Assembly: GCA_964560655.1 (NCBI GenBank)
Contig: CAZLLR010000004.1
Span: 1 to 32,565 of the forward strand
DNA length: 32,565 nucleotides
Direction: 5' to 3'
From: GCA-002772825 sp964560655
GTDB lineage: Bacteria > Patescibacteriota > Minisyncoccia > GCA-002772825
Shown piece after piece: positions 25,343 to 32,537 of the stretch. Numbering within the stretch: the first letter of the stretch is position 1; every line of letters starts with the position of its first letter. A model generated the notes under the pieces. It searched no databases, was not told the DNA's origin, and saw only the letters and a list, made by a program, of their open reading frames with translations. A program made the translations under genes and the position numbers.

Positions 25343-25548
25343 TCTATCGCAGTAAATTAAGTATTAATCCCCTAGGTGTCACCTAGGGGATTTNNNNNNN
25401 NNNNNNNNNNNNNNNNNNNNNNNNNNNNNNNNNNNNNNNNNNNNNNNNNNNNNNNNNNNNNNNNNNNNNNNNNNNNNNNNNNNNNNNNNNNNNCTAGTCT
25501 ATCGCAGTAAATTAAGTATTAATCCCCTAGGTGTCACCTAGGGGATTT
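25339..25548. repeat. 55-bp duplication flanking a 100-N gap: contig overlap artefact
   Basis: Bases 25339-25393 and 25494-25548 are identical over 55 positions and abut the N run (25394-25493) on either side. Adjacent contigs of a de Bruijn graph assembled with k=55 share exactly such an overlap. The real sequence probably has a single copy and no gap. Confidence 0.9.
25366..25393 (+). terminator. Terminator after the LysM-M23 gene
   Basis: AATCCCCTAGG-TGTCA-CCTAGGGGATT is a perfect 11-bp stem with a five-base loop, followed by T residues. The same sequence occurs again at 25521-25547 beyond the gap because of duplicated contig ends. Confidence 0.85.
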
Positions 25549-25669
25549 CTTATATCTAGATGTTAAGCACTATATTGCTTTATTTAGATGTTTGTGTTAA
25601 TTTTTGCTTAGTTAGTATTTTAAATAGATTAGATAGATAGCTCTTTAAACGAAAGGGGAGGAATAAGTT
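25549..25669. other. AT-rich spacer before the CxxC gene
   Basis: 121 bp without a gene. A weak TTGTGT...TATTTT pair may be a promoter, and a strong Shine-Dalgarno GGGGAGGA lies just before the ATG at 25670. Confidence 0.35.
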
Positions 25670-26116
25670 ATGAGAGATATAGAGAGATTTGGAGGCGATT
25701 ATTTTTGCTGGATTTGCAGAGAAGATCATGCTTCTTGCCAAGTGTGTACTCCTTGGCCGATACAGAAGGCTCAGATGGCTGTTAAAGTAGCTTTTAGATT
25801 TTTAAAGAAATTATCTATAAATAGAAAACAAAGAGAATATATATACGGATCTCTTTTAAACTCTGTTAAAGATTTAGGTCTCCCGAAAGACCCCATTAAG
25901 AAAGGGTGGAGAAGTTTAGATAATGATGAAAAAGGAGAATATTCTCCGAGTAATGATTCTTTAAAGAGAGTTTCAGTTTGGCTAGAGAAGATTAATGTTA
26001 AGGTAGAAGATATTCCTATGAAGGAAGACTTATATCGTGAATGGGGAGATATCTACGCTATATTAAAACGAGACCTCCTTTTGATTATAGAGGAAGAGAA
26101 ACCTAATTTATCTTAG
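25670..26116 (+). CDS. Unrecognised 148-aa protein with an N-terminal CxxC/CxxC zinc-knuckle-like motif
   Basis: The N-terminus has CWIC and, eight residues later, CQVC (YFCWICREDHASCQVCTPW), a likely zinc-binding knuckle or small treble clef. The remaining ~120 residues are predicted helical and charged (KVAFRFLKKLSINRKQREYI, SLKRVSVWLEKINVKVEDI) with no membrane segment. GGGGAGGA about seven bases before the ATG is one of only three strong Shine-Dalgarno sites in the window. A clear terminator follows, so it is monocistronic. I do not recognise the family. Confidence 0.75.
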   Translation: MRDIERFGGDYFCWICREDHASCQVCTPWPIQKAQMAVKVAFRFLKKLSINRKQREYIYGSLLNSVKDLGLPKDPIKKGWRSLDNDEKGEYSPSNDSLKRVSVWLEKINVKVEDIPMKEDLYREWGDIYAILKRDLLLIIEEEKPNLS

Positions 26117-26125
26117 CCTATCCAA

Positions 26126-26157
26126 GGTCCACCTATGTTATGTAGGTGGACCTTTTT
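26126..26157 (+). terminator. Terminator after the CxxC gene
   Basis: GGTCCACCTA-TGTTATG-TAGGTGGACC followed by TTTTT is a ten-base-pair perfect stem, ten bases after the stop codon. Confidence 0.93.
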
Positions 26158-26221
26158 CTAATACTTATAAACACTCAATAGCTAAACTTTAAGAAGGGTT
26201 GATCCGTTGGGTTTTATGGGG

Positions 26222-27799
26222 CTATATATTCTGTTTTGGCCTGTATTGGAGAGCTTCGAAAATGTGGTTTTCTTGGATATCAGGCTCACCCTCTAGGTCA
26301 GCGATAGTTCGAGCTAACTTTATAACCTTATGATAGGCTCTGCCAGAGAGGTCTAGCTTAGTAGCGGCTTGGTTTAGAGTATTTTTTAGGGCTTCTGGGA
26401 GAGTGGCGAAGGCTTTGATCTCTTTCGTTGTCATATCGCTATTTGTCTTCATTTGAGTTTTCTTATCTTTTTGAGAAAATCTTTTTCGCTGAACTTCACG
26501 AGCTTTTTCCACTCGGTTTTTTATAGTAGTTGAAGTTTCAAGATTTGTAGAGTCGTCAGAGAGTTTTTCATGCTCTATCCTTGGCACGTCTATGCAGATA
26601 TCTATCCTGTCTATGATAGGTCCGGAGATTTTTCTCCTATATCGCAGTAAGGCGCCCATACTGCAAATACACTCTTTGGAAGTACCGGCATTTCCGCAAG
26701 GGCAAGGGTTTGCTGCAGAGATAAGTATAAAATTCGCAGGGAATTTAACTGACCCTTTAGCTCGTGATATATTTATCACTTTATCCTCGAGGGGTTGCCT
26801 TAAAGACTCTATAACCCTTCTTTCAAATTCAGGAAATTCATCTAAGAAGAGAACCCCTCTGTGAGCAAGTGTCACCTCTCCAGGTTTAGGAAAATTACCT
26901 CCACCGACTAAAGAAACATAAGAAGACGTGTGGTGTGGAGAACGGAAAGGTCTCTCAAGAGCTATGTCGTCCTCTAGTGTGCCAACCACAGAGTGGATAC
27001 CTGTAACTTCGAGTGTCTCGTCAAAAGAAAGGTCTGGCAATATACCGGAAAAGGCCTTAGCGAGCATTGTCTTTCCTGTGCCTGGTGGGCCTACCATGAG
27101 AATGTTGTGTCCTCCTGCGGCAGCTATCTCGAGGCCTCTTTTTGCAGTCTCTTGTCCTTTTACCTCGGAGAAGCAGATTGCCTGGCGACCTGTTTTCTTC
27201 AATGTTTTAAAATTAATTGACTCTTCTTGATTGATCTCAAATGGCCTATTCTGGTCTTCGCCTTCTTTAGAGTCAAGAGTTTCAGGCGGTGAAAGATGTA
27301 GGCTTAATTCTTTAAGGTTAGAACATCCAAATACCTTGATGCCCTTTATAAGGGCCGCTTCTCGGGCGTTAGCGTTTGGAAGGAATATCTCTTCGAAGCC
27401 AGATTCTTTTGCTTTCATGGCAAGGAAAAGGATCCCTTTTATAGGGCGTAATGTTCCGTCAAGTGCTACTTCACCAAGAAATAATTTCTTGGAAGGGTTA
27501 AAGGTTATCTGTTTTGATGCTAGAAGATAAGCTACAGCTATAGAGAGGTCGAAGATAGGTCCTTCTTTCCTTATATCAGCCGGAGCAAGAGAGACGATCA
27601 CTTTCTGATTCTTCTTTTGAGGTGAGACAAAACCGCTATTTTTAATGGCGGCGCCAATTCTCTCTTTTGATTCTTCTACGGCTTTGTCCGGTAGTCCTAC
27701 TAGGGAAAAAGAGTGAAGCCCTTGAGAAAGGTCTAATTCCACATCTATAATACGGGCGTCGAGCCCTATCGTCTGAGCGGCATGAACTTTAACTGACAT
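26222..27799 (-). CDS. comM: ComM/YifB family Mg-chelatase-like AAA+ ATPase
   Basis: The 525-aa protein starts MSVKVHAAQTIGLDARIIDVEL and continues GLPDKAVEESKERI, typical of the YifB N-terminal Lon-protease-like domain. The AAA+ core has Walker A GPPGTGKT (residues 237-244), FRSPHHT, the LVGGG...PGEVTLAHRGVLFLDE Walker B block, and ESLRQPLEDK. A cysteine cluster PCPCG...C.C follows, and the C-terminal Mg-chelatase domain ends RAYHKVIKLARTIADLEG. ComM acts as a branch-migration helicase in natural transformation in some bacteria, which fits the presence of pilus genes; this role is inferred here. It begins four bases after the dksA-like gene, so the two form an operon. Confidence 0.93.
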   Translation of the reverse strand: MSVKVHAAQTIGLDARIIDVELDLSQGLHSFSLVGLPDKAVEESKERIGAAIKNSGFVSPQKKNQKVIVSLAPADIRKEGPIFDLSIAVAYLLASKQITFNPSKKLFLGEVALDGTLRPIKGILFLAMKAKESGFEEIFLPNANAREAALIKGIKVFGCSNLKELSLHLSPPETLDSKEGEDQNRPFEINQEESINFKTLKKTGRQAICFSEVKGQETAKRGLEIAAAGGHNILMVGPPGTGKTMLAKAFSGILPDLSFDETLEVTGIHSVVGTLEDDIALERPFRSPHHTSSYVSLVGGGNFPKPGEVTLAHRGVLFLDEFPEFERRVIESLRQPLEDKVINISRAKGSVKFPANFILISAANPCPCGNAGTSKECICSMGALLRYRRKISGPIIDRIDICIDVPRIEHEKLSDDSTNLETSTTIKNRVEKAREVQRKRFSQKDKKTQMKTNSDMTTKEIKAFATLPEALKNTLNQAATKLDLSGRAYHKVIKLARTIADLEGEPDIQENHIFEALQYRPKQNI

Positions 27800-27803
27800 A
27801 AGA

Positions 27804-28160
27804 TTATGTGTGTATTTTGCAGGTTCTGGCTACAGGATTAGCCTCGAGACGGGCTTTATCCATAGGCTTACCGTCTTCTTCGCAATTACCATAAGTGCCG
27901 TCTTCTATCTTTTGTAGAGCGAGGTTAACATCTTTAAGGCGATTTTCAAGCTCTATCTCGACAGCAGCTCTATTTCCGGACTCCTCAAAGCTGTCTGCCA
28001 GCTCATTTTTGTCTGATTTAAGCAAGTTTAAATCAGCAGGTGTTGCTACCCAGTCTTTTGGGTTATTAGGGTTAATCTTTCCCACATGAGAAAGTTCACC
28101 TTCTAATACTTTTTTCTCTTCCTCTAATTTTTCTTTGAAGTGTTTATTATCAGTTATCAT
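27804..28160 (-). CDS. DksA/TraR-family zinc-finger-like protein with an altered finger
   Basis: The 118-aa product has an N-terminal coiled coil (KHFKEKLEEEKKVLEGEL and later AVEIELENRLKDVNLALQKI) and a C-terminal TraR/DksA finger: GTYGNCEEDGKPMDKARL, NPVARTCKIH. The family pattern CxxC...CxxC is replaced by CxxD...CxxH, so the metal would be bound by two Cys, Asp and His, or not at all. DksA proteins bind the RNA polymerase secondary channel. It sits four bases upstream of comM and has its own promoter (28195-28167), which makes it leaderless. Confidence 0.88.
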   Translation of the reverse strand: MITDNKHFKEKLEEEKKVLEGELSHVGKINPNNPKDWVATPADLNLLKSDKNELADSFEESGNRAAVEIELENRLKDVNLALQKIEDGTYGNCEEDGKPMDKARLEANPVARTCKIHT

Positions 28161-28166
28161 ATTTTT

Positions 28167-28195
28167 ATAGTATCAAGAACGATATTAAAAATCAA
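28167..28195 (-). promoter_or_regulatory. Promoter of the dksA-like/comM operon
   Basis: On the minus strand TTGATT (28195-28190) and TACTAT (28172-28167) are 17 bp apart. The ATG is six bases past the -10, so the RNA should start at or next to the start codon. Confidence 0.7.
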
Positions 28196-28227
28196 TCCCG
28201 AAAAAAGAACATAAATTATCTATCAAA

Positions 28228-29139
28228 TTAGAATCTAGATGAGGATAATCTACCTAAGATCTCTTCGAAACTGCTGGTACTTGAGGTTATAACAAGAGTT
28301 TTCTTGTCTAAGAAAGAATACAGAATGTTTATCTCGCCATTTTGACCATAGAGTATTCTCGTATCATTATTTTTTATTATTCTGTCTTGGAATACAGAGT
28401 CACCAGAGGTATCCTTGTTTGGCAATAAGGCTCTTAAATCGTCTTTCATCGTTTTCTCCCATTTAAGCATCAATGCAAATGTATTTTCATAAGAGCGAAC
28501 CTTGAGAATTATAAACGGCTCATTTCTTTCCAGAGAATAAATGCCAAACATAAAATTACCTGTTAAGAATGTTGAAAATCCAAGAGGAGCATTGACAGAA
28601 GCCGCTTTAAGTAACTGGTCAGAATTTAACATAACATTGTTTTCATCCACGAAAATAAAATTAGTAAGACTTCCTATTGGAGTATCAGTCTGGATGACTT
28701 CTCTAATTATATTTCCTACTTCATTTTTGTCTTGAGTATTAAGATGTATAATCTTCTGCTCGTTTGGTATCACAATAGGTGTTGGTAATGCTTGTTGAGA
28801 AATTTCTTTATTTATTTGAGATTTTTTATTTCGTATTACGGTATAACCTAAAACACCAGCGCTTAGTATAATGAAGATTATCACTACGATGGTTATGATC
28901 ATATTAGGCCAATTGCTATAAGTTGCCTGTATTTTTAAGCCACTTTTTTTAGCTTGCTTTCCTGCAATATCAACTAGCGACATTTTTTGTCGGTTGATAT
29001 ATTCTTGCATATCGCTTTTCATTGTTCGCAGGATTGGTTTTTTTGGTGAGCTTATGCCACTTTTACCTTTTTTCGATTTGTTAAGCAAGGGAACTTCTTT
29101 AGTATTTCCCGTGGTTATTTTTTCCGTTTCCTCTATCAT
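28228..29139 (-). CDS. Unrecognised single-pass membrane protein
   Basis: The 303-aa product has an N-terminal charged cytoplasmic region (residues 1-80, rich in Lys/Ser), one TM helix (NMIITIVVIIFIILSAGVLGYTV, about 79-101), and a C-terminal extracytoplasmic domain of about 200 residues with regular strand-rich segments and an ending SSTSSFEEILGRL. I recognise no known domain; similar proteins of this layout are common in Patescibacteria. The ATG at 29139 overlaps the pnp 3' end by 41 bases. A later ATG (M40, base 29022) would remove the overlap and most of the charged arm but keep the TM helix. Confidence 0.78.
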   Translation of the reverse strand: MIEETEKITTGNTKEVPLLNKSKKGKSGISSPKKPILRTMKSDMQEYINRQKMSLVDIAGKQAKKSGLKIQATYSNWPNMIITIVVIIFIILSAGVLGYTVIRNKKSQINKEISQQALPTPIVIPNEQKIIHLNTQDKNEVGNIIREVIQTDTPIGSLTNFIFVDENNVMLNSDQLLKAASVNAPLGFSTFLTGNFMFGIYSLERNEPFIILKVRSYENTFALMLKWEKTMKDDLRALLPNKDTSGDSVFQDRIIKNNDTRILYGQNGEINILYSFLDKKTLVITSSTSSFEEILGRLSSSRF

Positions 29140-31309
29140 TGTTTCTATTATACCCTACTTGTCCACTCGGGCTAGGCCTTGAACCTCCTTGTGAAGGTTT
29201 GACCCCTTTCTTCTCAGCGTAAAGAGGGTCAGCTAACTTTATAGACAGGTTTACTCTGCCCTTTTCATCAATCTCTTTTACTTCAACAGGCACAGTATCA
29301 CCTATGTTTACAACGTCAGTTACTTTGTCGATTCTAAAGGGAGCAAGCTCTGACACATGGACCAATCCTTCTGTGTTGTGCCCAATCTCCACCATAGCAC
29401 CGAAGTCAAAGAGCCTTGTCACTACTCCCTCAAAGCGTTCTCCAGCTTCATATTCTCTTGTGATATCTTCTACTATTTTCTTAGCTTTTTCTACGGCATC
29501 TTTTTTACCTGTGATAAATACACTACCATCTTGCTCTATATCAACTTCACTTCCAGTCTCTTCTATTATAGATTTGATCACTTTTCCTCCGGGGCCGATA
29601 ACCTCACCAATCTTTGAAGGATTGATCATTATCTTTACAAGCTTAGGAGCTGTCTCTTTAGTGTCAGGTCTTGGGGTGGGGATTGCTTCTGTAATCTTCT
29701 CTAATATTTTCAACCTTGCTTTCTTAGCTCCTTCTAAGGCTTCAGCAAGTATCTTTGTAGGGATTCCTTCAATCTTTACGTCCATCTGGATTGCTGTCAC
29801 ACCCTCTTTTGTGCCGGCAACTTTGAAGTCCATATCTCCATGATGGTCTTCTGGGCCTTGGATATCAGTAAGTATCTTATACTCCTGTCCGCCCGAGGCG
29901 GATTTCGCTCCGCTCAACATTAAGCCCATAGCTATACCGGCGACAGGATTCTTAATAGGAACACCTGCATCCATCAAGGCTAGGGTTGAAGCGCATACTG
30001 AACCCATAGAAGTGGATCCGTTTGAAGCCATTGATTCAGATACGATACGGATAGTGTAAGGGAAATCGTCTTTACTCGGAAGCACCGCTTCAAGAGCTTT
30101 CTCTGCTAAGGCACCGTGTCCAGTGGACCTGCGGTTTATCCCGCCCATCCTTCCGGCACTACCCACTGAAAAAGGTGGAAAGTTGTAGTGGTGCATAAAG
30201 CGCTTCTCTGTCTGGACCTCCATCCCTTCTACTAGTTGTGTTTCCTTAGGTCCACCTAAGGTTAATACTGATAGGACATGAGTGCCACCGCGGAAGAATA
30301 TACCAGCCCCATGAAGAAGATCTGATATTGCTCCAGCTTTAGCAAATAAGGGACGCACTTCATCCATTGCCCTGCCATCAGGTCTTCTGTTGGAAGAAAT
30401 AGCTTCTTTATGAACAAAATGATCTATCTCTGCCTCAAAATAATCACCAGCGATAGTAACTTCTTCCGGTAATGCTTCTTTGACTATTTCTACCCAATCA
30501 TCTTTAAGAGGATTTATCTCGCTAGTTATATTGCCGAAGATAACCTCTTCTAACTTCACAGCGATATGTTCCATAAAGAGTTTTTTCAGCTCTTCTGAGG
30601 GCTTCTTCTCTTCAACGACGGTCTTCTCTTTACCCATATCGTTTATTATCTGCTTTTGGAACTCTTCAATCTTTTTTAATTCCTTTTCTGCAAGGACAAA
30701 AGCTTCTTTAATCTTGTCTTCATGCACCTCTTTAGTGGCAGCTTCTATCATGTTTATCTTTCCTTCTTTACCACAGATTAAGATATCAAGCGGTGAGTCA
30801 ACACGCTGTGGATAAGTAGGATTTATTACAAGCTTTCCTCCTTCTTCCCCTATTCTCACAGAAGAGACAGGTCCAGCCCATGGTGTCTCAGAAGTTGCAA
30901 GAGCTAGAGAGGCGGCAATAATTGAGGGTACATCGGGGTCGTTGTCTTCGTCTATGGCAAGGACCATTATCACCACTTGGATCTCATTTCTCATTGTATG
31001 GTTAAATAGAGGTCTTATCGTCCTGTCTATAGCTCTACCCGCAAGGATTGCTTCATCACTCGGTCTTCCCTCTCTCCTCATAAAACGGCCACCAAGTATC
31101 TGGCCGGCAGCATAAAAACGCTCTTCATAGTCAACTACTAGAGGGAAATAACCTATATCTTTTTCTTTCTTCGTCATCACAACTGTTGCAAGGACTGTTG
31201 TCTGACCGTATTTTACTATGACGGATCCACTTGCTTGGTCTGCGAGGTTAGAAAACTCGGCAACGAGCGTCCTACCTCCTATCTCCATAGAGTACTCTTT
31301 TGTATGCAT
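29099..31309 (-). CDS. pnp: Polyribonucleotide nucleotidyltransferase (PNPase)
   Basis: The 736-aa phosphorolytic 3'-5' exoribonuclease has two RNase PH domains (YYEERFYAAGQILGGRFMRREGRP near residue 60-85 and SNRRPDGRAMDEVRPL near 305) and the active-site DMDFKVAGTKEGVTAIQMDVK. A KH domain (PSKIGEVIGPGGKVIKSI), an S1 domain (FEGVVTRLFDFGAMVEI) and a Gly/Asn/Arg tail follow. The order is canonical. The segment MLSGAKSASGGQ before EYKILTDIQG is about seven residues longer than in E. coli and is encoded by a palindromic DNA element (29888-29913). It overlaps the downstream membrane protein gene. Confidence 0.97.
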   Translation of the reverse strand: MHTKEYSMEIGGRTLVAEFSNLADQASGSVIVKYGQTTVLATVVMTKKEKDIGYFPLVVDYEERFYAAGQILGGRFMRREGRPSDEAILAGRAIDRTIRPLFNHTMRNEIQVVIMVLAIDEDNDPDVPSIIAASLALATSETPWAGPVSSVRIGEEGGKLVINPTYPQRVDSPLDILICGKEGKINMIEAATKEVHEDKIKEAFVLAEKELKKIEEFQKQIINDMGKEKTVVEEKKPSEELKKLFMEHIAVKLEEVIFGNITSEINPLKDDWVEIVKEALPEEVTIAGDYFEAEIDHFVHKEAISSNRRPDGRAMDEVRPLFAKAGAISDLLHGAGIFFRGGTHVLSVLTLGGPKETQLVEGMEVQTEKRFMHHYNFPPFSVGSAGRMGGINRRSTGHGALAEKALEAVLPSKDDFPYTIRIVSESMASNGSTSMGSVCASTLALMDAGVPIKNPVAGIAMGLMLSGAKSASGGQEYKILTDIQGPEDHHGDMDFKVAGTKEGVTAIQMDVKIEGIPTKILAEALEGAKKARLKILEKITEAIPTPRPDTKETAPKLVKIMINPSKIGEVIGPGGKVIKSIIEETGSEVDIEQDGSVFITGKKDAVEKAKKIVEDITREYEAGERFEGVVTRLFDFGAMVEIGHNTEGLVHVSELAPFRIDKVTDVVNIGDTVPVEVKEIDEKGRVNLSIKLADPLYAEKKGVKPSQGGSRPSPSGQVGYNRNNDRGNGKNNHGKY
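29888..29913. repeat. GC-rich palindromic mini-element inside pnp
   Basis: TCCGCC-CGA-GGCGGA (29888-29902) overlaps a second palindrome GCGGA...TCCGC (29898-29913). It is the most GC-rich patch of the gene and encodes an extra SGAKSASGG loop in PNPase. TCCGTCGCGGCGGA near 8261 is a similar palindrome. Confidence 0.5.
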
Positions 31310-31553
31310 AAGCTTGTCGCCTTGGGCTTCTGACTTCCAGATTTTAGAACATGAAAAAAATATTCCTGTTCTACCTATCTGACAACCGAAACCTTAAGCG
31401 AGTATTAATTTTAATTTACTTCTAATAAATTTAAATATAGCATGTTCGGGCCAAAACTCTAGGATTGACAAAATGAGCAGAAAGCGTATGATTATATATA
31501 GAAGACAACATAAGAGAATAATCAATTTTTAAAAATAACGACTTACGAAGTCG
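31310..31553. other. Spacer between pnp and the NYN gene; pnp leader and a rightward sRNA candidate
   Basis: This 244-bp spacer has no ORF of substance. On the minus strand it should hold the pnp promoter and leader, with a possible AGAACA...TGTTCT hairpin around 31355-31376. On the + strand it holds a near-consensus promoter leading to a short transcript that ends at the terminator beyond 31532. Confidence 0.6.
31465..31492 (+). promoter_or_regulatory. Near-consensus sigma-70 promoter without a downstream gene
   Basis: TTGACA (31465-31470) and TATGAT (31487-31492) are 16 bp apart. It points right, toward the terminator at 31532-31562, and no start codon with an ORF lies between. Confidence 0.75.
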
Positions 31554-31562
31554 TTATTTTTT
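31499..31562 (+). ncRNA. Candidate ~65-nt small RNA
   Basis: The predicted transcript starts about 31499, seven bases after a near-consensus promoter, and stops at the perfect 13-bp terminator hairpin (31532-31544/31548-31560) followed by T residues. No ATG/GTG ORF is visible. It overlaps the 3' end of the NYN gene in antisense by a few bases. Confidence 0.5.
31532..31562. terminator. Bidirectional terminator, NYN gene and sRNA candidate
   Basis: AAAATAACGACTT-ACG-AAGTCGTTATTTT is a 13-bp perfect stem with a three-base loop and T-runs on both strands. The NYN stop codon (31556-31554) lies inside the stem. Confidence 0.9.
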
Positions 31563-32063
31563 CATTAAGTATTTGCCTTTGTTTTCTGAAAGATCTACGA
31601 AGTCGTCGGTCGCTTCTCGTATCTGGGCTGAAGCTGATTTGCCGAAAGCGATAACCTCCACCTGAGTAGCAAAAGTGCTCTTAAGGTAGTTGATAAGAGG
31701 TGCGAAGTCTCCGTCACCTGAGATGATGACTACTGCGTCAAGGCGAGGAGCAAGGCGGATAGCATCTACAGCTATACCTACGTCCCAGTCAGCCTTCTTT
31801 GCTCCACCGTAGAAGATCTGGAGATCTTTAGTCTTAGTTTCTATTCCTAAGTTAGTAAGCGCTTCAAAGAAGCTCTTCTCTTCTCCGGACTCAGTGGTGA
31901 TGACATAAGCAAGCGCCCTTATGAGCTGTCTGCCGGCAACAGCTGTCTTCATAACCTCACCAAAGTCTACTCTTGCTTTGTATAAATTTTTAGCACTATG
32001 ATACAAGTTCTGAGTATCTATAAATACTCCTACTCGTTGATTTTTATGTTTTGCTACTGACAT
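31554..32063 (-). CDS. NYN-domain (LabA/DUF88-like) protein
   Basis: The 169-aa protein has the PIN-like NYN fold: VGVFIDTQNLYHSAKNLY with the first Asp (D16), KKADWDVGIAVDAIRLA with two Asp, and VVIISGDGDFAPLINYL with the SGDGDF signature. Together these form the acidic metal-binding site of a putative RNase. The last strand VEVIAFGKSASAQI and the terminal Lys-rich tail complete the domain. Substrates are unknown. It lies 35 bases after rpsO on the same strand and ends in a terminator, so it may be cotranscribed with rpsO. Confidence 0.92.
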   Translation of the reverse strand: MSVAKHKNQRVGVFIDTQNLYHSAKNLYKARVDFGEVMKTAVAGRQLIRALAYVITTESGEEKSFFEALTNLGIETKTKDLQIFYGGAKKADWDVGIAVDAIRLAPRLDAVVIISGDGDFAPLINYLKSTFATQVEVIAFGKSASAQIREATDDFVDLSENKGKYLMKK

Positions 32064-32098
32064 TTTTTAGATTATCTTAATAATTCCGTTTTGGCGAA

Positions 32099-32365
32099 TT
32101 ATTTCTTAAGATTTAATTTTTTTATTAGAGATTTGTATCGCTTCTCGTCTTTTTTAGAAAGGTAATTAAGAAGAGTCCTCCTGTCTGCAACCATCTGCAA
32201 TAGCCCTTTCCTTGAATGATTGTCTTTCTTGTGCTTTTTTAGGTGAGTTGTTAGCTCTTTTATTTTTTCTGACAATACAGCAATCTGAATCTCCGGTGAG
32301 CCGGTATCAGTCTTGTGTACTTGGTGCTTTTTTATAATAAGTCGCTTCTTTTTGGTTAATAACAT
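32099..32365 (-). CDS. rpsO: 30S ribosomal protein S15 (uS15)
   Basis: The 88-aa protein is the normal length for S15, which binds 16S rRNA helices 20-22. The hallmark region is KTDTGSPEIQIAVLSEKIKELTTHLKKHKKDNHSRKGLLQMVADRRTLLNYL (printed here in parts: TGSPEIQIAVLSEKI; HLKKHKKDNHSRKGLL; DRRTLLNYL). In many bacteria rpsO precedes pnp; here the NYN gene lies between them and all three run leftward. A possible TGTTAAATT extended -10 lies about 9 bases before the ATG, with no Shine-Dalgarno site. Confidence 0.97.
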   Translation of the reverse strand: MLLTKKKRLIIKKHQVHKTDTGSPEIQIAVLSEKIKELTTHLKKHKKDNHSRKGLLQMVADRRTLLNYLSKKDEKRYKSLIKKLNLKK

Positions 32366-32403
32366 GATTTTATCAATTTAACATAAAATCCTTTAAAATG
32401 CAA

Positions 32404-32451
32404 GTCCGCACACTAAAAAACCTCCCTATTAAGGTTTTTTAGTGTGCGGAC
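32404..32451. repeat. 20-bp perfect inverted repeat upstream of rpsO
   Basis: GTCCGCACACTAAAAAACCT (32404-32423) is repeated inverted at 32432-32451 with an eight-base loop. The T-tract lies within the stem rather than after it, so it is not a standard terminator. It may be an attenuator or a protein-binding site. Confidence 0.7.
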
Positions 32452-32481
32452 AAGCCCCAATAAATACAAAAAAAGTGTTGT

Positions 32482-32537
32482 AAATAAACAAAAAAACACC
32501 ATTCTCCAACTGGAGAATGGTGTTTTTTTGTTTATTT
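32482..32537. terminator. Long bidirectional terminator at the right edge
   Basis: A 26-bp perfect inverted repeat (32482-32507 with 32512-32537, loop AACT) has core CACCATTCTCC/GGAGAATGGTG with A7 before and T7 after. It probably ends a gene to the right of the window or isolates rpsO from it. Confidence 0.85.

Noticed and set aside
25366..25547. Tandem duplicated terminator
   Set aside because: The second copy is part of the 55-bp contig-end overlap and is an assembly artefact.
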